Positions 1 through 6,618 of a stretch of DNA of 9,222 bases are shown in pieces; position 1 is the first letter of the stretch, and every line of letters starts with the position of its first letter. Source of the DNA: Deltaproteobacteria bacterium (GTDB lineage Bacteria > Myxococcota_A > UBA796); NCBI GenBank assembly GCA_002707085.1, contig PALY01000091.1:2618-11839 (forward strand). Reading direction: 5' to 3'. A model generated the notes under the pieces. It searched no databases and was not told the origin of the DNA. It saw nothing but the letters and a program-made list of their open reading frames with translations. The position numbers and the translations under genes are program-made.

Positions 1-516
1 TGCCAGCATGAGGGTAGCGAAACCTTTGGCCAAAATACTGCCCAATTGGTAGCAAGTGGCCCATGCCGCCATGATGCGCCCACGCTCCTTTCTTGGCAGC
101 CAATTCCCCAAAATACCGATGTTGCTGGGCCACCCTGTGGACTGTGCAAAACCATTTACAATGTTGAACATCAGCAATGGCCAGTAGCCCGCCGGCCCCG
201 CCAAATAGCTAAACCCAAACACAATGTTGCAGCCCAAACTGATGGCCATCCCAGCCAAAAGCAATGTCCGTGATGCCACTTTACGACTCAAGATGGCCGT
301 GAGGAACTGACCCAACATGTAGGCCATCAAATAGGCAGACACGATGTGCGCCAAATCGCTTTTGTCGATCTCCAGTGATGTCAACAGGGATGATTTCGCA
401 ATCGAAAAGTTTTTCCGGCAAAAGTAAAACCCAGCATAGGACAACCATGTGGTCGCCAGAATGCGAACACGCCACACGCGAATCTTCTGCGTTGTCTCTT
501 CTGCTAACTGCGACAA
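1..516 (-). CDS. MFS transporter, organophosphate:phosphate antiporter (OPA/GlpT-SLC37-like), C-terminus outside window
   Basis: Inner-membrane secondary transporter; only the first 172 residues are in the window and the frame is open at the edge. It was found by translating the frame downstream of the HAD gene. Residues 16-46 hold a first membrane segment with FYFCRKNFSIAK, close to the RKNF signature of the glycerol-3-phosphate/hexose-phosphate antiporters. Further hydrophobic segments lie near 53-76, 84-105 and 112-130. NGFAQSTGWPSN followed by GNWLPRKERGRIMAAW (about 121-152) matches the TGWP...NW...ERG region of GlpT, UhpT and SLC37 proteins. OPA members exchange a phosphorylated sugar, glycerol phosphate or similar compound for phosphate. 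The start is TTG at 516, preceded by a GGGGG tract; a TGA lies six codons upstream in frame. A GTG at 477 is a weaker alternative. The TTG start overlaps the HAD gene by 13 bp, implying translational coupling. The true substrate cannot be read from this part. Confidence 0.85.
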   Translation of the reverse strand, partial: MSQLAEETTQKIRVWRVRILATTWLSYAGFYFCRKNFSIAKSSLLTSLEIDKSDLAHIVSAYLMAYMLGQFLTAILSRKVASRTLLLAGMAISLGCNIVFGFSYLAGPAGYWPLLMFNIVNGFAQSTGWPSNIGILGNWLPRKERGRIMAAWATCYQLGSILAKGFATLMLA

Positions 517-1172
517 GTCGCCCCCAAAGATTCAAAGAACCCATCCGGAAGGTGGCGGAAGTTGGACACCATCATGTCAGACAATGGTCCCTTTTCCTCA
601 CTAGGCCCTATCGCAATCGTACGCATACCTGCAGATCTCGCAGCTTGAAGGCCAGCCATGCTGTCTTCAAAGACAAGGCACCGTTGACAGGACACCCCGA
701 ATCTTTCGGCTGCAAGCTGAAAGCACTGTGGGTCCGGCTTTGAGCGTTGAACATCTTCGGCACCCACAATGTGGTGAACATGCGTTTCCAAGCCCATCCG
801 ATGGACCACATGCTCAATGCTGGACCGGCGGCTGGAGGACACAACAGCTGTCTTCAAGCGCATGGCTGATGCCATGACTGCATTGGGTGACCCTGCAATG
901 GCAGGTGGGGCCTCGGATATGAGCGCTTGATGGAAGCCCGCAGCAAGTTCCGAGGCCACCGGCACATCTGCAAGCACTGGATACAAATCTTGGAGCGTAT
1001 GGGCGATGCTTTTCCATGTCACACCGTGAAACTGCGTCCCATCAATGGAGTCATCAATACCAAAACGGAGAAGCAGTTGAGAAATTGCACGTTCGGTCAA
1101 TGGTTCTGAATCAAGCAGGGTTCCATCCATATCGAAAAATACAGCTTCTATGGTGCTGGCCCATTCCATCAT
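504..1172 (-). CDS. HAD-superfamily hydrolase (subfamily IA, phosphatase/beta-phosphoglucomutase-like)
   Basis: Predicted cytoplasmic Mg-dependent phosphatase or phosphomutase of 222 residues, the usual length for a HAD enzyme with a small helical cap. All four HAD motifs are present: motif I FFDMDGTLLDSEP with nucleophile D14 and acid/base D16; motif II VVSSSRR around S112; motif III K145 in SKPDP; motif IV VFEDSMAG with E169 and D170. The cap (about residues 20-90) is the helical type found in phosphoglycolate phosphatases, sugar phosphatases and beta-phosphoglucomutases. The sequence does not settle the substrate. The start ATG overlaps the stop of the GMC gene by 4 bp (ATGA); a second ATG follows directly. 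The gene ends inside the transporter gene. Sitting between an alcohol dehydrogenase and an organophosphate transporter, it most plausibly dephosphorylates the imported compound, which is inference. Confidence 0.93.
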   Translation of the reverse strand: MMEWASTIEAVFFDMDGTLLDSEPLTERAISQLLLRFGIDDSIDGTQFHGVTWKSIAHTLQDLYPVLADVPVASELAAGFHQALISEAPPAIAGSPNAVMASAMRLKTAVVSSSRRSSIEHVVHRMGLETHVHHIVGAEDVQRSKPDPQCFQLAAERFGVSCQRCLVFEDSMAGLQAARSAGMRTIAIGPSEEKGPLSDMMVSNFRHLPDGFFESLGATCRS

Positions 1173-2833
1173 TCTGATTTCCCACCGTCTTTCCGAAAGT
1201 ATGGCAGATTCGTAGGCTCAAGAGGGGTATTGCCAGCAATGATATCGGCGGCCTTTTCAGCAATCATCAACACCGGTGCATAAATATTTCCGTTTGTGAT
1301 TGTGGGCATGACCGAAGCATCGACCACGCGTAGACCTTCCACACCATGCACATTCATCTCTGGATCGGTGACAGCCATCGCATGCGTCCCCATCTTGCAA
1401 GTACAGCTTGGATGGTAGGCACTCTCCAACTCCTCTTTCACAAATTCCAAGATTTGAGCATCTGTCTGTACAGAAGGCCCCGGCGCCAGCTCTTCTCCAC
1501 GGAAGGGGGCCAGTCCATCCTGTTCCATGATGTTGCGTGTGCATCGAATCGCTTCGATCCACTCTCGCCTGTCCTGCTCCGTTGAAAGATAATTGAAGAC
1601 GATTTCAGGATGCTGAGTCGGGTCCGTTGATGAGATTCGAACATGACCGCGCACATCACTGCGTACGGGACCCACATGCACCTGGTACCCGTGTCCCTTT
1701 CTGGCACTGGCACCGTTGTACCGAATGGCAACCGGCAAAAAGTGGTATTGAAGATTGGGGTATTCGACCTCGTCATTGCTGCGGATAAAGCCACCGGCCT
1801 CAAAGTGATTGCTGGCACCAATCCCGGTCCGACCAAACAACCATTGAGCACCAATCCACGGCTGACGCCACCACTTGAGGGCTGGATACAAACTCACGGG
1901 CTGTGTGCAGGCGTACTGAACATACACCTCGGCGTGGTCTTCCAATGCTTCACCCACACCCGGCAAATCATGCACCACATCAACCCCCAGGGGTTCCAAC
2001 AACGCTGGGTTTCCAAGTCCTGAAAGTTGAAGCAGTTGTGGAGAATTGATGGCGCCACCACAGCAGATGATCTCCCCACCGCGAATGATCGTCGACTTTC
2101 CTCCTTCTACAATCTCGACACCCACAGCCCGCTTCCCTTCAAAAACAATCCGTCGAACCAAGACCTTGCATCGGACCGTGAGGTTCGGACGATCTAAAAC
2201 CGGATGCAGGTAGGCCCGAGCGGCATTGAAGCGACGACCACGAAATGTTGTTCTGTCGAACTTTCCAAAGCCTTCTTGCTGAAAGCCGTTCACGTCATCT
2301 GTCGTCGGGTAGCCCGCTTCACGGGTTGCCTGAAAAAAAGCATCAAACAACGGGTTGTCACAATCGGGAGTTTCTAAATGTAAGGGTCCCCCCGTTCCCC
2401 GATAATCATCACCACCGATCAACCGGTCTTCCAGACGCTTGAAATACGGTAAAACGTGCGCATAGCTCCATGACTCCAGCCCCGGCTTCTTTGCCCATTG
2501 GTCGTAGTCCATTGGATTGCCACGAATGAAAATCATGCCATTGATGGAACTGGAGCCTCCGAGAACCTTTCCTCTCGGCTGATACACACGACGGCCTTCC
2601 AATCCAGGCTCAGGCCCAGAGTCGTACCACCAATTGTATGCGCGACTCGCCAATGGGTAGGTCAGCGCTGCAGGCATATGAAGCCGGAAGTCCATTCGAT
2701 GGTCGGGTCGTCCCGCTTCCAACACCAAGACACGGGTCGAAGGGTCCTCGCTTAATCGTCTCGCAAGCACACACCCTGCCGAACCTCCACCCACGATAAT
2801 TTTATCAAAGGTGGACGGTGATGAAGTCGACAT
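1169..2833 (-). CDS. betA: GMC-family FAD oxidoreductase, choline dehydrogenase-like
   Basis: FAD-dependent dehydrogenase of 554 residues, very near the length of E. coli BetA, which oxidises choline to betaine aldehyde at the membrane. The N-terminus has the Rossmann dinucleotide motif (GGGSAG at 15-20) and then LVLEAGRPDHRMDFRLHMPAALTYPL in near-BetA form. GKVLGGSSSINGM is the GMC signature 1. SLYPALKWW, IGASNHFEAGGFIRS and QYHFLPVAIRYNG match BetA closely along the chain. The catalytic pair is H474 in YHPSCTCKMG and N516 in TNGNIYAP. I chose ATG 2833 because homology begins just after it. A GTG at 2848 would overlap the aminotransferase stop by 4 bp and is a real alternative; ATG 2899 adds residues unlike the family. 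No betaine aldehyde dehydrogenase, BetI or BetT is adjacent, unlike classical bet operons, so another primary alcohol is possible. The GMC assignment is firm; choline as substrate is moderately supported. Confidence 0.9.
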   Translation of the reverse strand: MSTSSPSTFDKIIVGGGSAGCVLARRLSEDPSTRVLVLEAGRPDHRMDFRLHMPAALTYPLASRAYNWWYDSGPEPGLEGRRVYQPRGKVLGGSSSINGMIFIRGNPMDYDQWAKKPGLESWSYAHVLPYFKRLEDRLIGGDDYRGTGGPLHLETPDCDNPLFDAFFQATREAGYPTTDDVNGFQQEGFGKFDRTTFRGRRFNAARAYLHPVLDRPNLTVRCKVLVRRIVFEGKRAVGVEIVEGGKSTIIRGGEIICCGGAINSPQLLQLSGLGNPALLEPLGVDVVHDLPGVGEALEDHAEVYVQYACTQPVSLYPALKWWRQPWIGAQWLFGRTGIGASNHFEAGGFIRSNDEVEYPNLQYHFLPVAIRYNGASARKGHGYQVHVGPVRSDVRGHVRISSTDPTQHPEIVFNYLSTEQDRREWIEAIRCTRNIMEQDGLAPFRGEELAPGPSVQTDAQILEFVKEELESAYHPSCTCKMGTHAMAVTDPEMNVHGVEGLRVVDASVMPTITNGNIYAPVLMIAEKAADIIAGNTPLEPTNLPYFRKDGGKSE

Positions 2834-2844
2834 CAACCCATCAC

Positions 2845-4164
2845 TCACGAAGCTTCCATGGCGATCTTCATCGACTTTGTGGCCACATCTTCCAGCCAAC
2901 CCAAATCTACATCCCGATGAGATTCACAGATAAACCATGGCTCTCTGGAGTCGGGTTCAAGCATGACTCCATGCTCAATCAGCTGCCACGCAAAGGCCGT
3001 ATACAAATCGCTATCTGTTGATTTCCAGTCGCGATAATTGGTGGGAACATTGTCCCCAAAATGAATTCCAAACATCGCTGCTGGACCGGCAAAGCGATGT
3101 TCGATTCCAGCGGCGGTAAACACGCGGCCCAACACATCACGAATGGCAGCGCCCACGCGCTCTACGGTAGCCAACGCATCCGTGTTGGCGAGAATATCTA
3201 CGGTTGCATTGGCGGCACTCAGTGCAACCAAGTTGGCTGTATAGGTCCCGCCATGAACCACACCGCCACCTGCACCAATCACATCCATGACCTCGGCACG
3301 CCCCCCAAAACAGGCGACCGGATACCCATTGCCCATGGCTTTGGCGTATGTGGTCAGGTCTGCATGGATTCCGTACAACTCTTGCGCCCCCCCTTTCGCC
3401 ACCCGGAACCCAGTCTTGACTTCATCAATGATCAACATCGAACCGTGCTGGGTGCAGGTGTCTCGCAGTTCCTGCATCCACGCTGGGGTTGCAGCAATGC
3501 TCCCACAATTGCCCATGATGGGTTCGAGTAAAACGGCAGCAATCTGGTCCCCTTTTTCAGAGAACAGTTGAGTGAGCGCTTCGGAGTCATTGAGCGGGAT
3601 GAAATCCACCAAGTCACGTGTAGATGCGGGAATGCCTGCTCCAAAGGGAATGATGTCAGGTGTTGTTCCAGAAGACGCATCCCAGCCTTCAACATCACTC
3701 TTCCACATCATCTCGTCGGTCAGACCATGGAAGCCACCTTCCACAATCACCACACGGTTTCGGCCGGTAAACCCTCGGGCCGTACGGAGGGCGCCCATGA
3801 CCGCCTCTGTACCGGAGTTGGCAAATCGCATCTTGTCGATGTTTGGACAAAGGGACTTCACACGCTTCACCACCTCCACATCCATGGGGGTGGAAAATCC
3901 AGAGATTGTTCCCAACTCGGTAATGGCCTTGATGACTGCAGCATCAACACGACTGTCTCGGTATCCAAGAATGATGGGGCCATAGCCCAATCGAAAATCG
4001 ACGTACTCTTTGCCATCACAGTCGGTCAGGCGACAGCCTTGAACATGGTCGACAAAAACCGTCTGTTCTTCCCCCCAGTACCGATAATTTTCAGCCACAC
4101 CTTGGGGCATATGAAGGTGAGCTTCGGTCATGCGGCGGGCTTGTTCGTCGGAGATATTCGTCAT
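2845..4164 (-). CDS. Class III PLP-dependent aminotransferase (glutamate-1-semialdehyde aminomutase-like)
   Basis: Fold-type I PLP enzyme of 439 residues, typical of class III aminotransferases. It resembles the HemL-like group in layout: FANSGTEAVMGALRTAR (114-130) binds the cofactor phosphate, EGGFHG (142-147) stacks on the ring, LEPIMGN surrounds E214, IIDEVKTGF carries D247 for the pyridine nitrogen, and K275 in TTYAKAMGNGYP is the Schiff-base lysine, followed by GGTYTAN near 305. Class III enzymes move amino groups to or from aldehydes and ketones, or within a molecule as in aminomutases. The start at ATG 4164 has a GGA six bases upstream and begins just before recognisable homology; an ATG at 4251 would add 29 residues unlike the family. 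It is the first gene of a tight operon, 11 bp before the BetA-like gene. A role in haem synthesis is unlikely in this setting. A carbonyl produced by the dehydrogenase could be its substrate, which is inference. Confidence 0.92.
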   Translation of the reverse strand: MTNISDEQARRMTEAHLHMPQGVAENYRYWGEEQTVFVDHVQGCRLTDCDGKEYVDFRLGYGPIILGYRDSRVDAAVIKAITELGTISGFSTPMDVEVVKRVKSLCPNIDKMRFANSGTEAVMGALRTARGFTGRNRVVIVEGGFHGLTDEMMWKSDVEGWDASSGTTPDIIPFGAGIPASTRDLVDFIPLNDSEALTQLFSEKGDQIAAVLLEPIMGNCGSIAATPAWMQELRDTCTQHGSMLIIDEVKTGFRVAKGGAQELYGIHADLTTYAKAMGNGYPVACFGGRAEVMDVIGAGGGVVHGGTYTANLVALSAANATVDILANTDALATVERVGAAIRDVLGRVFTAAGIEHRFAGPAAMFGIHFGDNVPTNYRDWKSTDSDLYTAFAWQLIEHGVMLEPDSREPWFICESHRDVDLGWLEDVATKSMKIAMEAS

Positions 4165-4279
4165 GAGGTATCCAAATAAAGCAGAAGATCGGCAATTCCG
4201 GCCAACGGAGTCCGGCCCTTCAGGGCAGTCTTCGGTTGTACCGAGGATCATTATCGTCGAGATTGACCCAACTGCAGGA
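4165..4279 (-). other. Leader of the aminotransferase operon with two small stem-loops
   Basis: This 115-bp gap separates the small unknown gene from the aminotransferase operon and should hold its promoter or leader. It contains two adjacent inverted repeats: 4230-4246 (a 7-bp stem with one G-T pair and a 3-base loop) and 4215-4226 (GCCC/GGGC around TTCA). Neither is followed by a run of T on the minus strand, so they do not look like intrinsic terminators. I see no convincing -35/-10 pair. Confidence 0.3.
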
Positions 4280-4624
4280 TCAACTCTCCAACTTCTCTAC
4301 AATCAACGTGATGAAGGCATCCCGATCGAAGTCTCGATATTCGTAGGTCTCTTCAAACCACTTCACGATCGGATCTTTCTCTCCAGTGCGGGCTTTTTGA
4401 GCGATGGTTGAACTGGCACTGCACACACCCACGATTCGGCCCAATACCCCTTCGGCTGCTGAATGACCGGCGTGGTAACGCACACGCAGCCAGGCAAAAA
4501 TGAAATAGACCAATGCCGGATCTGCGTCTCTTAGAAGGGGAACTGTTTGATCGACGGACAAGGTTCCATTTTCAAGGGCATCCAACAATCGAGCCGCATT
4601 TCTTTTTTCGTAGTCAAAAGCCAT
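4280..4624 (-). CDS. Conserved-looking small protein of unknown function
   Basis: Protein of 114 residues that I do not recognise. It has no signal peptide and no clear membrane segment, although VYFIFAWLRVRY (about 39-50) is a hydrophobic, aromatic helix. The composition is acidic to mixed and mostly helical: an N-terminal helix with DYEKRNAARLLDAL, then LRDADPALVYF, a central GVLGRIVGVCSA with the only cysteine, and an aromatic acidic stretch KWFEETYEYRDFDRD before the C-terminal helix. The start is well supported: GAGGAA lies about eight bases before ATG 4624. It follows the DUF1456 gene by 15 bp, so the two are probably co-transcribed and possibly related in function. A soluble all-helical protein is the most that can be said. 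Confidence 0.75.
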   Translation of the reverse strand: MAFDYEKRNAARLLDALENGTLSVDQTVPLLRDADPALVYFIFAWLRVRYHAGHSAAEGVLGRIVGVCSASSTIAQKARTGEKDPIVKWFEETYEYRDFDRDAFITLIVEKLES

Positions 4625-4639
4625 CTTGTGATTCCTCGT

Positions 4640-5110
4640 TCAAGAAGTAGAACGCAGTCGCATCGTGAGTCCCGTCAAAAAGTTTCGGAGCACTTGATCT
4701 CCACAACCTCGGTAATGCTTGTGGTCGGGCTTACGAAACAGTGCGCTTAGTTCTCCGCGTGACATTCCCCGTCCGCCGGAAGCGAGAATACTCAACATGT
4801 CTTGCTCGTGAAGATTCAACGCAATGCGAAGCTTTTTCATAACCGCGTTGTTGGTCAATTCCGGCGCCGCTGCCGGAGGTGGTCCGCCACCCGTCCGAGG
4901 ACCTCTCCGTTCAAGAATGAGACCATCCAGAAAATCTCCCATCTGGGTGTCCGTACAAGAAATGGCCCCTTCTTCATCTTCGTTGAGCATCATTGCAACA
5001 GCATCAGCCTCTGTGACTTCATGCTGACTCAGTGCAAAAATCGACACCACTTGCGCATCAGAAAGACTGAGCGCATACCGCAAGCGACGCAAAATATCGT
5101 TGTTGTTCAT
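4640..5110 (-). CDS. yehS: DUF1456 family protein (YehS-like)
   Basis: Cytoplasmic protein of 156 residues, the same length as E. coli YehS as I recall it. It is built from two copies of the DUF1456 unit. The first (about 1-69) opens with NNNDILRRLRYALSLSDAQVV and ends DFLDGLILERRG. The second (about 87-152) opens with NNAVMKKLRIALNLHEQDM and ends CGDQVLRNFLTGL. PDHKHYRGCGDQ (128-139) is a conserved part of the second copy. A proline/glycine/alanine linker joins them. The family's biochemical role is unknown to me; the duplicated helical unit suggests a binding or regulatory module. The start has GGAGAG five bases upstream of ATG. It leads a two-gene unit with the small gene downstream. Confidence 0.9.
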   Translation of the reverse strand: MNNNDILRRLRYALSLSDAQVVSIFALSQHEVTEADAVAMMLNEDEEGAISCTDTQMGDFLDGLILERRGPRTGGGPPPAAAPELTNNAVMKKLRIALNLHEQDMLSILASGGRGMSRGELSALFRKPDHKHYRGCGDQVLRNFLTGLTMRLRSTS

Positions 5111-5115
5111 GAAGC

Positions 5116-5127
5116 TCTCCGTAGAGA
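5116..5127 (-). promoter_or_regulatory. Small UACG-loop hairpin covering the ribosome binding site of the yehS-like gene
   Basis: In the minus-strand mRNA, TCTC-TACG-GAGA forms a 4-bp stem closed by C-G around a UACG tetraloop, an exceptionally stable loop class. The 3' arm is part of the GGAGAG Shine-Dalgarno sequence of the downstream ATG at 5110. The pairing is seen directly; an effect on translation is inference, and the stem is short. Confidence 0.35.
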
Positions 5128-5203
5128 CCCCCTATCCGTTCCTACAGAACCCGGTTCATGAAAGGACAAGCTGCATCAACCCATCCAATCATTTCGGACA
5201 ACA

Positions 5204-6463
5204 TTACTGATCGCCTGTATTCGCACCTTCGGCGGGCGCATCTGCTTCGCTGGATTCGGTTTCACCGCTAAGCTCTTCTTCACCATTGAGTTTCGCAGCC
5301 GCCGCTGCTGCTTTCTTGGCCTCTGCTTTTGCTTTCTTGAATTCTGTAATTTCCTGAACGATATCTCCATATTGCGGGTGTTCAGGGGCTACGCAGCCTT
5401 CCTTATCCCCATCTTGCCAGCGGATATATTTGGTGTCGTATTGGTAATACGTGAACCCATTCTCCAAGATGATGGGTTTTGGTCCCGCCGAGTCAGCCAG
5501 TCCAGCACCCGTCAATCCGCCAAGAAGAGTGAAAAACGACTTCACCTCATCCATCAAACTGATGGCCATTCCAGGCAGAGATGCAAGTGCGACCACATTG
5601 CCTCTCATCGTTCCCATAATTTCGCCCGCTTTTTCTTTATCAATCTTGGCTTTCCGGATGGCACGAGGCGCTTTCGCTGGGAGAATCGACGCTTTGGTCA
5701 TGATCGACTGGACCCGTACGGGCATGGTCGCGCACAGCTGGATGACCTCCATCGTGGTTTCCAAAATGCCGTTTACGGAAGTGACCACTTCCTGAACACG
5801 CGGCGATCCGTCACCAGCAACCGCCAGTTTGGGCATGGGTACCTTCACTGTTGGCGCGACCTTTTCAAGGGCAGCAATCCGACTCTCCATCTTTTCGTCG
5901 AGCTTCTTGATCTTCTTTTTCGCAGCTGGAGAACCGCCTGACTTTTCAAGAATCTTATCCTGAATCTCTTTTGATTTTGCACGAAGCCCATCGATCGTAT
6001 CTGGATTCACCAGAAGGATTTCCATTGGTGCCGACTCAAGGACTAAGCCACCGGCTTCTTCTGTAGCGAAACGACCGATGGCCTCTGGAATCGTCTCACA
6101 ATCCCCTCGACCAATGGCCTCCCCTAAATCATCATTGGAAGCTCTTAGTTTCTCCGTGGACCTGGCAAGCTCATCCATCAACTCCTGTACAGGACGGAAT
6201 ACATCGTCGATCGGCTCCACGGTGGTCATTTCCACTTTGGCATCCGCCAAGGACAAGCCTCCTCCTGAACCGATCCCACCGGTTTTGGCACATTCTTTTA
6301 GTTCTTTTCCTTGAAGACCCGCACAAGGGTCTTTGGCATGCACTGCGGAGATTGGCATCGCGTTCACCAAGAACATCCAGCCCCAAAACATACGAACCGA
6401 AAATGCTTTGGCCGAAAGTTTCCTCACATCATGAATTCGTTTGGCTACAACTTGGTCGTCCAT
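5204..6463 (-). CDS. Exported protein of unknown function with coiled-coil regions
   Basis: Protein of 419 residues that I cannot assign to a family. The start at ATG 6463 is preceded by a strong GAGAGAGGA; an ATG at 6556 would only add a non-conserved leader. Residues 1-24 are basic, 25-42 (MFWGWMFLVNAMPISAVHA) form a hydrophobic segment, and cleavage after VHA (about 43) would give a secreted or periplasmic protein. The mature part has a Gly-rich stretch at 63-71, predicted helical or coiled-coil stretches at 88-118 and 160-205 (lysine-rich near 180-192), a more hydrophobic helix pair around 288-323, a tyrosine-rich segment FTYYQYDTKYIRWQ (337-350), and a low-complexity Lys/Ala then acidic tail from 376. 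Five cysteines remain after cleavage (47, 58, 122, 244, 357). It is separated from its neighbours by 156 and 93 bp and may be transcribed alone. An ATG at codon 25 would give a more typical signal peptide. Confidence 0.85.
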   Translation of the reverse strand: MDDQVVAKRIHDVRKLSAKAFSVRMFWGWMFLVNAMPISAVHAKDPCAGLQGKELKECAKTGGIGSGGGLSLADAKVEMTTVEPIDDVFRPVQELMDELARSTEKLRASNDDLGEAIGRGDCETIPEAIGRFATEEAGGLVLESAPMEILLVNPDTIDGLRAKSKEIQDKILEKSGGSPAAKKKIKKLDEKMESRIAALEKVAPTVKVPMPKLAVAGDGSPRVQEVVTSVNGILETTMEVIQLCATMPVRVQSIMTKASILPAKAPRAIRKAKIDKEKAGEIMGTMRGNVVALASLPGMAISLMDEVKSFFTLLGGLTGAGLADSAGPKPIILENGFTYYQYDTKYIRWQDGDKEGCVAPEHPQYGDIVQEITEFKKAKAEAKKAAAAAAKLNGEEELSGETESSEADAPAEGANTGDQ

Positions 6464-6500
6464 ACCATCCTCTCTCTCATCAGGTGACAAGTAAAATTGA

Positions 6501-6523
6501 GGGACAACTGTCACAGTTTTGAC
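6501..6523 (-). promoter_or_regulatory. Inverted repeat upstream of the exported-protein gene
   Basis: AACTG-TCA-CAGTT (6506-6518) is a perfect inverted repeat, flanked by GGG and CCC so that an imperfect longer hairpin can form. It lies about 40 bases before the start codon at 6463. It could be an operator or a leader hairpin. No clear promoter hexamers accompany it and no T-run follows on the minus strand. Confidence 0.25.
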
Positions 6524-6618
6524 CCTGAAGAACAAGAGATGGGTGGGTGTATACAAGTGTTACAAACGTTGACATAGAGAGTGTAGACGACCCAAAAAGG
6601 TTCAGCCTTACAAGACGA

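Noticed and set aside
281..544. Minus-strand ATG-started frame of 87 codons over the start of the transporter
   Set aside because: The TTG-started frame in the same place encodes clear OPA-family motifs and membrane segments; this one does not.
375..743. Plus-strand frame spanning the transporter/HAD junction
   Set aside because: It runs antisense to two motif-bearing genes and has no features of its own.
3568..4179. Long plus-strand reading frames (3568-4179, 3572-3985) opposite the aminotransferase gene
   Set aside because: They are antisense to a gene with complete family motifs, have His/Cys-rich unnatural composition and no ribosome binding site or homology.
5372..5941. Plus-strand frame of 189 codons opposite the exported-protein gene
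   Set aside because: Arginine/phenylalanine-rich antisense translation with no recognisable domain; the minus-strand gene has a strong start and signal peptide.
6570..6575. Plus-strand TTGACA as a promoter -35 element
   Set aside because: No -10 box at the right distance and no plus-strand gene follows it.
6594..6609. Possible intrinsic terminator after the glycosyltransferase gene
   Set aside because: On the minus strand AAGG-CTGAA-CCTT is followed by TTT, but the stem is only 4 bp with two G-C pairs; too weak to call.
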